Assembly (NCBI GenBank): GCA_035501615.1
Contig: DATJVY010000128.1
Location: 1-21,603 of the forward strand
Origin: RPRB01 sp035501615
GTDB lineage: Bacteria; Myxococcota; Myxococcia; Myxococcales; Myxococcaceae
Direction: 5' to 3'
Length of the DNA stretch: 21,603 bases
Shown here: piece by piece, positions 1-6,209 of the stretch
Layout of the letters: the number at the start of each line of letters is the position of its first letter
Position numbering within the stretch: position 1 is the stretch's first letter
Program-made: the position numbers and the translations under genes
Notes under the pieces: model-generated
What the model was told of the DNA's origin: nothing
What the model saw: the letters and a program-made list of their open reading frames with translations, nothing else
Databases searched by the model: none

Positions 1-587
1 CTCTCCATCGTCCGCGGAAAGGCGTAGCGCAGCCCCTCCACCACCTGGAAGAGCGACAGGTCCAAGTAGCTGAACGTCGCCCCCAGCGCCCACGGACCGC
101 CGGCGCGGTCGATCACCCGCTCGAAGTAGCCGAGGAACCTCGGGACGCGGTCGGCGGTGAAGCCACGCGCTCGCGCTCGTGCCTCTCGCTTCTGCTGCTC
201 GTAGTACCAGTCCACCGAGATGGGGTGGTGGGTGTCGTGAACCTCGGCCACCAGGTCGGTGATGGTGAGCTGCAGCTGGTGGACCCAGAGCCGCAGCACG
301 GGGTCGGCCGGGACGAGGTCGAGGCGCGGACCGAGGAAGTGGAGGATGAGCGCGGTCTGGGCCACGACCACGTCCCCTGCTCGGAGCACCGGCGGTGCAA
401 AGGGGAGGTGCGGGCCGAGCTCGCCCCGGAGCACCCGAAGGATGGCCTGCACCCCGCCGCCCCGGTTCCGCGGCAGCCGGGCGACGTCGACGTAGTTCGC
501 GCCGGCCTCCTCGAGGAGCAAGCGGACGAACTCGCCTCGCCCCTGGATTTCCGGCCAGTAATAGAGCTCGTACTCGGCGCCGGTCAC
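1..587 (-). CDS. Glutathione S-transferase, 3' end cut off by the window edge
   Basis: The minus-strand frame opens with a GTG preceded by a strong AGGAGG seven bases upstream and stays open to the left edge, giving 195 residues. The N-terminus (residues 5-28, ELYYWPEIQGRGEFVRLLLEE) has the thioredoxin-fold start of a cytosolic GST: a Tyr pair after the first strand as candidate catalytic Tyr, then the RGEFVRLLL helix. A later TALILHFLGPRL segment matches the end of the GSH-binding domain, and GPWALGATFSYLDLSLFQVVEGL is the typical helical C-terminal-domain motif around the conserved Asp. The family normally has about 200-220 residues, so only a short C-terminal piece is missing. The expected role is conjugation of glutathione to electrophiles in the cytoplasm; the substrate is unknown. 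It is transcribed divergently from ssb across 90 bp. Family assignment is firm, subclass is not. Confidence 0.85.
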   Translation of the reverse strand, partial: MTGAEYELYYWPEIQGRGEFVRLLLEEAGANYVDVARLPRNRGGGVQAILRVLRGELGPHLPFAPPVLRAGDVVVAQTALILHFLGPRLDLVPADPVLRLWVHQLQLTITDLVAEVHDTHHPISVDWYYEQQKREARARARGFTADRVPRFLGYFERVIDRAGGPWALGATFSYLDLSLFQVVEGLRYAFPRTME

Positions 588-632
588 GCGACCACCTCCT
601 GTCAGGCAGAGCTGCTAGAGACTCCACTCAGC

Positions 633-655
633 AACCGGGCCGCAACGGTCCGGTT
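633..655. promoter_or_regulatory. 10-bp-stem hairpin/dyad upstream of ssb
   Basis: Arms 633-642 and 646-655 pair along their full length (AACCGGGCCG with CGGTCCGGTT, one G-T pair) around a CAA triplet. It ends eight bases before the GGAGG that serves ssb. It could be an operator for the divergent GST/ssb pair or an RNA hairpin in the ssb leader. No T-run follows, so an intrinsic terminator is unlikely. Confidence 0.5.
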
Positions 656-677
656 CTCGAACGGAGGTCTCACGAAC

Positions 678-1133
678 ATGGCTGGAGGCGTCAACAAGGT
701 CATCCTGGTCGGTAACCTGGGTGCGGATCCCGAGGTACGTTTCACGCCCAGCGGGCAGGCCGTCGCCAACTTCCGCATCGCGACGAGCGAGAGCTGGACG
801 GACAAGTCGGGCCAGAAACAGGAACGCACCGAGTGGCACCGCATCGTCGTCTGGGGAAAGCTCGGCGAGCTGTGCGGCGAGTACCTGGCGAAGGGCCGCC
901 AGTGCTACGTCGAGGGCCGGCTCCAGACCCGGGAGTGGACGGACAAGGAGAACCGCAAGAACTACACGACGGAGGTCGTCGCCAGCAACGTCGTGTTCCT
1001 CGGCGGTCGCGGGGACAGCGCCGGCACCGGCCGCCCGCGGCAGAACGGGGCGAGCGACTTCGGTCCGCCCCCGCCCCAGATGGAGGAGCTGAACCAGGCC
1101 GCCGGCGCGGCCGAGGACGACATCCCGTTCTGA
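678..1133 (+). CDS. ssb: Single-stranded DNA-binding protein SSB
   Basis: This 151-residue protein binds single-stranded DNA in replication, recombination and repair and recruits partner proteins through its C-terminal tip. The N-terminal OB fold runs from about residue 5 to 110 with the classic NKVILVGNLGADPEVR opening, a TEWHRIVVWGKLGELC segment and YVEGRLQTREW. A Gly/Pro/Gln-rich linker follows, and the protein ends in the acidic DDIPF tail. The ATG is chosen because it begins the conserved MAGGVNKVIL sequence and has GGAGG ten bases upstream; the open frame continues further 5' but only as antisense of the GST gene. A GNAT gene follows three bases after the stop, probably in the same transcript. 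It lies alone rather than beside rpsF/rpsR. Confidence 0.97.
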   Translation: MAGGVNKVILVGNLGADPEVRFTPSGQAVANFRIATSESWTDKSGQKQERTEWHRIVVWGKLGELCGEYLAKGRQCYVEGRLQTREWTDKENRKNYTTEVVASNVVFLGGRGDSAGTGRPRQNGASDFGPPPPQMEELNQAAGAAEDDIPF

Positions 1134-1136
1134 TCC

Positions 1137-1616
1137 ATGGCTGAGAAGGGCGCCGGGCCGGCGGTGCACATCCGCCGGCTCGGTCCGGACGATGCCGACG
1201 TCCTCGCCCTGCTCGCGCGGGAGGACGCGGACTTCGACCTCGAGGTGCGCGGCAATCCGCGTACGCCCCTGGGTGCCGAGGACGCCGTCCGCTTCCTGTC
1301 GGAACCCGGGATTCTCTTCTGGACGGCCTGGGCGAAGGAGGAGGTCGTCGGCTTCCTCCTCTGCCTCGTGCTGCCGATGCGGAAGGAGCCGGCCTGCGAG
1401 GTCCTGCTCTACGAGATCGGCGTGCGCACCGCCTGGCGCAGGCGCGGCGTGGGAGGCCAGCTCGTCGGGGAGATGGTGCACTGGATGCGGACCCACGGCG
1501 TGGTCACCGCCTGGGTGCTCGCCGACAGCCCGGATGCGGTCCGGTTCTACGCGTCGTGCGGATTCGGGCCTGGCGCCGGGCCGGCGACCTACATGGAGAT
1601 GATCCTCTCAGCGTGA
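1137..1616 (+). CDS. GNAT-family N-acetyltransferase (AAC(3)-I-like)
   Basis: A 159-residue single-domain GNAT fold. The acetyl-CoA pyrophosphate loop is visible as WRRRGVGGQL (about residues 100-109), matching the R/QxxGxG/A signature, after the LLYEIGVRTAW strand. A late ADSPDAVRFYASCGF segment is the usual motif B. The layout (RRLGPDD start, VVGFLLCLVLP strand, then EIGV-RRRGVG) resembles aminoglycoside 3-N-acetyltransferase type I from memory of that family, but the same layout occurs in GNATs acting on other amines, so no resistance role is claimed. It starts three bases after the ssb stop without a clear Shine-Dalgarno, suggesting translational coupling to ssb. The gene converges on the NAD-kinase-like gene. 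Confidence 0.85.
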   Translation: MAEKGAGPAVHIRRLGPDDADVLALLAREDADFDLEVRGNPRTPLGAEDAVRFLSEPGILFWTAWAKEEVVGFLLCLVLPMRKEPACEVLLYEIGVRTAWRRRGVGGQLVGEMVHWMRTHGVVTAWVLADSPDAVRFYASCGFGPGAGPATYMEMILSA

Positions 1617-1755
1617 TCCACGCGCCGATTCGGGTCGAGGCCCGACCGACCGGAACGTCGGAAGAACGATGGATGCCCATCCGCTACCTTGCGGCGATCA
1701 GTCGACCGAACAACGATCAGGAGGTACTCGCAACGCTCCGGGCACCTGGATGACC

Positions 1756-2655
1756 TCAACCGCGGACCAGACGTAGTCGCTGCTCCGAGATGCCGATCTG
1801 CAGCCGCATCCCCCAGGCGAAGTCCAGCCGGTCGTCCTCGATCCCGTCGCCGAAGACGACCCCGCCGTCGTCCATCTCCGAGACGATCTCCAGCTTGCCG
1901 CCGCGCCTGAGGAGTCCTCCGTCGAGGCTGGTTCCGGTCGAGACGCTGGGAAAGGGCTCGCGGACGAACATGGCCAGCGCCGGGTCCGTGGGGCCGGGGA
2001 GGGTGAGCGGATGGGCGCGTTCCCCGTTGATCGACCGGGCCCACCCCGTTGCCCCGGTGCCCGTCGCCACGATGAGCCCGGACGACGACTGTCGCTCCTC
2101 CTGGTTCCCGAGCTGGATCCGGTAGCGCGCCGACTGGTGCGACCGGTGCCCGACGAAGATCTCGTTCAGACCGAGCAGTGACTGACCGTCGTCCAGCCGG
2201 GCGGTGACCATCGTCCGTTCCTCCACCTCGGCCCGGCCCGCCGCCATCGCCGCGAGGAGCTGCTTCGCCCGGCGGGGCGCGTGCGGCACCAGCACGCCGT
2301 CGAACTGCTCGGCGTCGGGGTTGATGCCCAGCACCAGCTGCCCGTGAAGGTACTTGGCCAGGTTGGCCACCAGGCCGTCCTGCCCGGTGGCCACGACCAG
2401 GTCTGCAGGCTCGAACAGGAACCGCGACAGCTCGGAGCGGTTCACCCGTGCTCGTCGCCACCCGGAGGGAATGGCCTGCGAGACCGCCTCCAGCGCCGCC
2501 ATCCACCGCTCGTGGCGCTTGTGAACGACGTCGAGCGACTGCCCCCGCTGCTCGAGGAAGAACCTGACCTGAGGCTCGGTCCCGTGCCGCGCGAGCAGCG
2601 CGTGGTACTCGCTGGCCCGGGTGACCACGACCACTCTGGGGGCCGCGGCGGTCAT
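1756..2655 (-). CDS. NAD-kinase-like protein with altered GGDG motif
   Basis: A 299-residue protein of the NAD kinase/diacylglycerol kinase fold. Visible motifs are VVATGQDG (residues 87-94), where NAD kinases have GGDG, then LNEIFVG (163-169, equivalent to the NE/D motif) and SSGLIVATGTGATGW (191-205), equivalent to the glycine-rich GLIVSTPTGSTAY segment. The catalytic Asp93 is kept, but the second Gly is Gln92. Family knowledge predicts ATP-dependent phosphorylation of NAD; the substitution and divergent core make the true substrate uncertain, and a binding rather than catalytic role is possible. It is the last gene of the nrtR operon, three bases after the SPFH gene, and converges with the acetyltransferase across 139 bp in which no strong terminator is seen. 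It is probably not the housekeeping NAD kinase of this genome. Confidence 0.8.
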   Translation of the reverse strand: MTAAAPRVVVVTRASEYHALLARHGTEPQVRFFLEQRGQSLDVVHKRHERWMAALEAVSQAIPSGWRRARVNRSELSRFLFEPADLVVATGQDGLVANLAKYLHGQLVLGINPDAEQFDGVLVPHAPRRAKQLLAAMAAGRAEVEERTMVTARLDDGQSLLGLNEIFVGHRSHQSARYRIQLGNQEERQSSSGLIVATGTGATGWARSINGERAHPLTLPGPTDPALAMFVREPFPSVSTGTSLDGGLLRRGGKLEIVSEMDDGGVVFGDGIEDDRLDFAWGMRLQIGISEQRLRLVRG

Positions 2656-2658
2656 GGC

Positions 2659-3744
2659 TCACTCCGTGCGCAGGTGGCTCGCGCCGGCCTCGAGGAGCCT
2701 GGTGAGAGCGGGGGCGAGGGCGGGCTCGCCTAGGCTGAGGTGCTCGATTTTCTCCAGCTTCCCGGCCAGGGCCTGTGCGGCGAGCGCCAGCAGCACCTGG
2801 GCGGGCACGTCGCGCACCGCGTCCATCCGGGCCTTCTCCGCCGCGGTGCGCACCTCCTCGGTGGCGCGGAGCACGCTGGCCTCGGCCTCACCGCGAACGG
2901 TGACCCCATGCGCCTCGGCATCGGCGCGGAGCCGGAGCGCCTCGGCGGTGACCTGCGCCTCGATGCGGCCGCGCTCGGCCTTGCCCTCCGAGGTGATGCG
3001 CGACGCGGTGGCCTCCTCGGTCGCCTCCCGCTGCGTGTTGAGGCCCTTCTGGGCGATCAGCTCCTCCTGCCTGCGAGCGAGCTCGACCTGGGTCTGCAGC
3101 TCGTTCTCCTGGATGGCGCGCTCCTTCTCCACCGCATTCGCGCGGCGGGCGAAGGTGGCCTCGTCGGCCTGCTGCTGGATCTGCTCCCGGGCGGGGGCCT
3201 CCAGCGCTCGCTCGAGGTCTGCGCTCGGCCGCACCGAGGAGATGCGGACCGACACGACCTCGAGCCCGAGGTCCTCGAGCGCCCGCTCCTCGTGGTAGGC
3301 GAGCTGGATCTCGTGCCGGAGCGCCGCCGGACCCTCGGTCAAGGCTCGCCGCAGCGGCATGCTCGCCACCCAGGCGCGGGCCCGCTGCTCGGCGACCTGC
3401 GAGAAGAGAAGCGCCAGCTTCTCCAGCGGCTGCCGGAGCAGTACCCCCGATCCGAGGTCGATGGTGAAGTCGATCCGGTCGGCCAGCCTCCGTGGGTCCT
3501 TCACCCGGAAGGTGACCACGCCCTGGGTGGTGATCTCCTGGTAGTCGCCGGTGCGGCTCCGGAACGAGAGCGGCATCTCCCGGTCGTCGACGGGCACCTC
3601 GGCGATGCTCGCCGCGTGGGGGAGGAAGAAGAACGCCTGGCCTCGCCCCGAGCGCTCGAGCACGCCGCGGCGGTAGCGGAGCACGAACATGCTCGCGTCG
3701 GACCGGAGATGGTGGATGGGTCCCAGTCTTCGAATCTGTGCCAT
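2659..3744 (-). CDS. SPFH/band-7 domain protein without membrane anchor
   Basis: A 361-residue protein. The SPFH domain spans about residues 15-190 (FVLRYRRGVLERSGRGQAFFFLPHAASIAEVPVDD, then a YQEITTQGVVTFRVKDPRRLADRI core). A long Ala/Glu/Arg-rich helical region (about 190-310, with AREQIQQQADEATFARRANA) predicts coiled coil, and a short hydrophobic tail follows. Unlike flotillins and HflK/C it has no N-terminal transmembrane helix, so it is probably cytoplasmic or a peripheral membrane oligomer. AGGAG precedes the ATG. It lies between nrtR (24-bp gap) and the NAD-kinase-like gene (3-bp gap), so it is probably co-transcribed; a scaffold linked to NAD metabolism or sensing is inference. A stomatin-like oligomer is the likely structure, the partner is unknown. 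Confidence 0.9.
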   Translation of the reverse strand: MAQIRRLGPIHHLRSDASMFVLRYRRGVLERSGRGQAFFFLPHAASIAEVPVDDREMPLSFRSRTGDYQEITTQGVVTFRVKDPRRLADRIDFTIDLGSGVLLRQPLEKLALLFSQVAEQRARAWVASMPLRRALTEGPAALRHEIQLAYHEERALEDLGLEVVSVRISSVRPSADLERALEAPAREQIQQQADEATFARRANAVEKERAIQENELQTQVELARRQEELIAQKGLNTQREATEEATASRITSEGKAERGRIEAQVTAEALRLRADAEAHGVTVRGEAEASVLRATEEVRTAAEKARMDAVRDVPAQVLLALAAQALAGKLEKIEHLSLGEPALAPALTRLLEAGASHLRTE

Positions 3745-3768
3745 GGCTGGACTCCTGTCCTCGGCTCC

Positions 3769-4530
3769 TCAGATCGCGGACCGGCGGGTGAACCGATAGA
3801 GCTCCGCCGGGCGGTGGTCGACGTCTCGCTGGCTCTCGCCGGTGGCCTCGAGCTGCCCCGAGGCGAGCATCCGGCGACGGAAGGAATCCTTGTTCAGCGG
3901 GCGCGCGAGGATGGTCTCGTGCACCTGCTGCAGCTCGAAGAGCGTGAAGCGCGCGGGGAGCAGCTGGAATCCGATCGGCGCGTAGTCCAGCTTTCCGCGG
4001 ATCCGCTTCACCGCCATGCCCAGGATGTCCGCATGGTCGAAGGCGAGAGCGAGCGTCGTCCCATCGGAGCTGCGAGCCTCGACCGGTCCACCGGTCTCGC
4101 CCTCCCAGGGCACGTCGAGGCGAGCGTGGATCAGCTCGTCGGTGCCGGCGCTCGCCGCGAGCAGGCGCGCGCGATTCACCAGGCCGACGTACGCCACGCT
4201 GATGACGCGCGTCCGCGGGTCGCGCCCCGGGTCTCCGAAGGTGTAGAGCTGCTCGAGGAAGACGCCCTCCGCCCGGCTCTTGCGCGCGAGGACCCGTGCC
4301 GCCGCCACGTCGAGGGGCTCGCGGATCCCGACGAAGCCACCGGGGAGCGCGTACCGCCCGCGGTGCGGATGCTCCGACCGTCGGAGCAGCACCGTCCACA
4401 GCGCCCCCTCGGCGGCCGAGAGCAGCGCGACGTCCACCGCCACCGAGGGCCGCTCGAACCGGCTCGCGTCGTACGAGGCCAGGAAGCGAGCCTCGTCGTC
4501 CCTCCGTGCCCGTCGCGGTCGCCTGGCCAT
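3769..4530 (-). CDS. nrtR: NrtR-type Nudix transcriptional regulator of NAD metabolism
   Basis: A 253-residue protein with an N-terminal Nudix fold and a C-terminal winged helix. The N-terminus (FERPSVAVDVALL, then LLRRSEHPHRGRYALPGGF) and QLYTFGDPGRDPRTRVISVAYVGLV are diagnostic of NrtR. The region LAFDHADILGMAVKRIRGKLDY leads into LLPARFTLFELQQVHETILARPLNKDSFRR (about 191-220), the DNA-binding helices. The Nudix box is broken: after G65 and E71, the REUxEExG core reads R79-V-L-A-R-K-S-R86, losing the metal-binding glutamates, so hydrolysis is unlikely. NrtR proteins repress NAD genes and release DNA on binding ADP-ribose-type ligands; that role is inferred here. AAGGAGGT precedes the ATG, and a 38-bp palindrome overlaps that Shine-Dalgarno, consistent with autoregulation. 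Confidence 0.93.
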   Translation of the reverse strand: MARRPRRARRDDEARFLASYDASRFERPSVAVDVALLSAAEGALWTVLLRRSEHPHRGRYALPGGFVGIREPLDVAAARVLARKSRAEGVFLEQLYTFGDPGRDPRTRVISVAYVGLVNRARLLAASAGTDELIHARLDVPWEGETGGPVEARSSDGTTLALAFDHADILGMAVKRIRGKLDYAPIGFQLLPARFTLFELQQVHETILARPLNKDSFRRRMLASGQLEATGESQRDVDHRPAELYRFTRRSAI

Positions 4531-4540
4531 CCCGGACCTC

Positions 4541-4578
4541 CTTCGATGCCCAATGCATATATGCAGCACGCATCGAAG
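4541..4578. promoter_or_regulatory. Two-layer 38-bp palindrome, candidate NrtR operator
   Basis: An inner perfect 12-bp palindrome TGCATATATGCA (4554-4565) is framed by outer arms CTTCGATGC (4541-4549) and GCATCGAAG (4570-4578). Both layers share the same centre (4559.5), with four unpaired positions on each side between them. It lies between divergent nrtR and tesB and overlaps the nrtR Shine-Dalgarno. The AT-rich core could also supply a -10 element. It is the most AT-rich spot of this region and the best operator candidate for NrtR. Confidence 0.7.
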
Positions 4579-4622
4579 CCTGGCAACCCGACCGTCCGGC
4601 GGACGGCCGGTGGGCTGACTAA

Positions 4623-4659
4623 GGTGTCGGAATCCTGGGAGGTGGTGGTGTCCGACACC
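4623..4659. repeat. REP-like inverted repeat around the tesB ribosome-binding site
   Basis: Perfect 9-bp arms GGTGTCGGA (4623-4631) and TCCGACACC (4651-4659) enclose 19 bases that contain the GGGAGG Shine-Dalgarno and the proposed GTG start of tesB. The arms resemble the GGTGTC/GACACC palindromes downstream of selB. A smaller 6-bp hairpin (4592-4597 with 4601-4606) sits just upstream. As RNA this stem would place the tesB initiation region in a loop, so an effect on translation is possible. Confidence 0.5.
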
Positions 4660-5526
4660 GGGTCCGCGCTCGACGATCTGCTCCAATTGCTCGACCTCGA
4701 GCCGCTGGAGGTGAACCTCTTCCGCGGCCAGTCCCGTGACCTCGGTGGCAAGGCGGTCTTCGGAGGGCAGGTCGTCGGCCAGGCGCTGGTGGCGGCGAGC
4801 CGCACCGTGGAAGCCCGGCTGCCGCACTCGCTGCACGCCTACTTCCTCCGGCCGGGCGACATGGCGCACCCCATCGTCTACGAGGTGGACCGCGTCCGGG
4901 ACGGAAAGAGCTTCACCGCCCGCCGGGTCCAGGCCATCCAGCACGGGGAGGTGCTCCTGAGCCTGATCTGCTCCTTCCAGGTGCCCGAGCCCGGCCTCGA
5001 GCACCAGGCACCGATGCCCGAGGTGCCGCCCCCCGAGTCGCTCCGCCCGCAGCGCGAGTGGGTCCAGGAGTGGCTCGCCGCGGTTCCAAACGTGCCCCCG
5101 CGCATCCGCGAGGCCTTCGAGCGCAGGGGGGCGGTGGAGTTCCGCCCCCTCGAGCCCCGCAATCCGCTGATGCCCACCGTCCGTCCGCCGCGCCAGGCCT
5201 TCTGGGTCCGGGCGAGCGGTCCGCTGCCCGACGCACCGCTGCTCCACACCTGCGTCCTCGCCTACGCCTCGGACTTCAGCCTGCTCTCGACGGCGCTCCT
5301 CCCCCACGGGGTCTCCTGGCTCACCCCGGGGCTCGCGGTGGCGAGCATCGACCATGCGCTCTGGTTTCATCGGTCGTTCCGGGTGGACGACTGGCTGCTC
5401 TACGTCATGGACAGCCCCACCGCGCAGGCTGGGCGAGGGCTGTCGCGGGGCCAGTTCTTCGATCGCGCCGGCCGCCTGGTGGCCAGCGTGGTGCAGGAGA
5501 ACCTGATGCGCCGGATCGGCTCCTGA
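4648..5526 (+). CDS. tesB: Acyl-CoA thioesterase II
   Basis: A 292-residue double hot-dog protein, close to the 286 residues of E. coli TesB, that hydrolyses acyl-CoA to free fatty acid and CoA in the cytoplasm. Diagnostic segments are LFRGQSRDLGGKAVFGGQVVGQAL (about 24-47), HSLHAYFLRPGD, YASDFSLLSTALLPHG and DHALWFHRSF. The active-site set aligns with E. coli Asp204/Thr228/Gln278 as D209, S233 and Q283, with the same spacing, so Ser replaces Thr. The GTG is chosen because GGGAGG lies five bases upstream and the product then starts where the family does; an in-frame GTG at 4624 and ATGs at 4546 and 4561 would add N-terminal sequence not typical of TesB. It is divergent from nrtR. Confidence 0.92.
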   Translation: MSDTGSALDDLLQLLDLEPLEVNLFRGQSRDLGGKAVFGGQVVGQALVAASRTVEARLPHSLHAYFLRPGDMAHPIVYEVDRVRDGKSFTARRVQAIQHGEVLLSLICSFQVPEPGLEHQAPMPEVPPPESLRPQREWVQEWLAAVPNVPPRIREAFERRGAVEFRPLEPRNPLMPTVRPPRQAFWVRASGPLPDAPLLHTCVLAYASDFSLLSTALLPHGVSWLTPGLAVASIDHALWFHRSFRVDDWLLYVMDSPTAQAGRGLSRGQFFDRAGRLVASVVQENLMRRIGS

Positions 5527-5588
5527 GCCGGGGACCGGTCCGCAGACCTGCTCGTCGCGGCGTCCCGGGCTAGGCTCCCCGGGTGCTC

Positions 5589-6209
5589 ATGCCCTCGCGT
5601 TCTTCCAGGCGCCGCCCCCGCTCGGCCGAGCCCCACCTTTCGCCGCAGAGCGAGCTTCCACGCGGGTTCCTCGGCCAGGACCGCAGCGGACCCCGGAACC
5701 TCGTCCGCGAGATGACCTGGGCCCAGTTCGACTCGGCGGTGCACGCGCTGGCCCACGAGATCTCGTCCACCTACGTGCTCGACCTCGTGGTGGGCATCGC
5801 GCCGGGCGGGCTCTTCGTGGGGTCGACCCTGGCCACCGCGCTCGCGCGGCCCTTCCACCCGGTGCGCATCCTGCGCCGGAGCCGCGATCCGGTGACCGGC
5901 CGGATGCCGCGGGTGATGGCGATGCCCCCCGAGGTGAAGGGTTCGCGCGTCCTCCTGGTCGACGACGTGATCGCCTCGGGCGAGACGATGCGCCGGGCCA
6001 CCGCGCTGGCGAAGAAGGCCGGAGCGCGCCGGATCCGCACCGCCACGCTGCTCTGCCGGGACCAGGGGGGGCGGCCGGACTTCACGGTGCTGCTGATGGA
6101 GGGACCGCTGGTCTTTCCCTGGGACTACGGCCCGGTCACCGAGGATCTCCGCTTCGACCCGATGCCGGAGCGGGCGCCTGCACCTCGGCGCGCCCGATCG
6201 CGGGCGTGA
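5589..6209 (+). CDS. Phosphoribosyltransferase-domain protein
   Basis: A type I PRTase fold. The PRPP-binding motif is clear: VLLVDDVIASGET at residues 121-133 counted from the ATG, following a VVGIAPGGLFVGSTLA strand-loop that matches the pyrophosphate loop. The nucleobase or other substrate cannot be read from sequence; the family includes purine, xanthine and uracil PRTases and ComF-like proteins. The first 40 residues are Arg/Ser/Pro-rich and look unconserved, so the start is uncertain: GTG at 5583, ATG at 5589 or ATG at 5712 (MTWAQFDSAVHALA) are all possible and none has a good Shine-Dalgarno. The Arg-rich C-terminus overlaps selB by four bases, implying translational coupling. It follows tesB by about 60 bp. 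Confidence 0.85.
   Translation: MPSRSSRRRPRSAEPHLSPQSELPRGFLGQDRSGPRNLVREMTWAQFDSAVHALAHEISSTYVLDLVVGIAPGGLFVGSTLATALARPFHPVRILRRSRDPVTGRMPRVMAMPPEVKGSRVLLVDDVIASGETMRRATALAKKAGARRIRTATLLCRDQGGRPDFTVLLMEGPLVFPWDYGPVTEDLRFDPMPERAPAPRRARSRA

Noticed and set aside
1137..1616. Naming the GNAT gene as an aminoglycoside resistance gene
   Set aside because: Only fold-level resemblance to AAC(3)-I can be seen; the substrate cannot be inferred.
1617..1755. Small hairpins between the convergent acetyltransferase and NAD-kinase-like genes as a bidirectional terminator
   Set aside because: Stems are only 5 bp and no T-run follows on either strand.
2740..5526. A 928-codon open frame on the plus strand
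   Set aside because: Only the part from about 4648 is a protein (TesB). The upstream part is the antisense of nrtR and the SPFH gene, Leu/Gly/Arg-rich and without domains.
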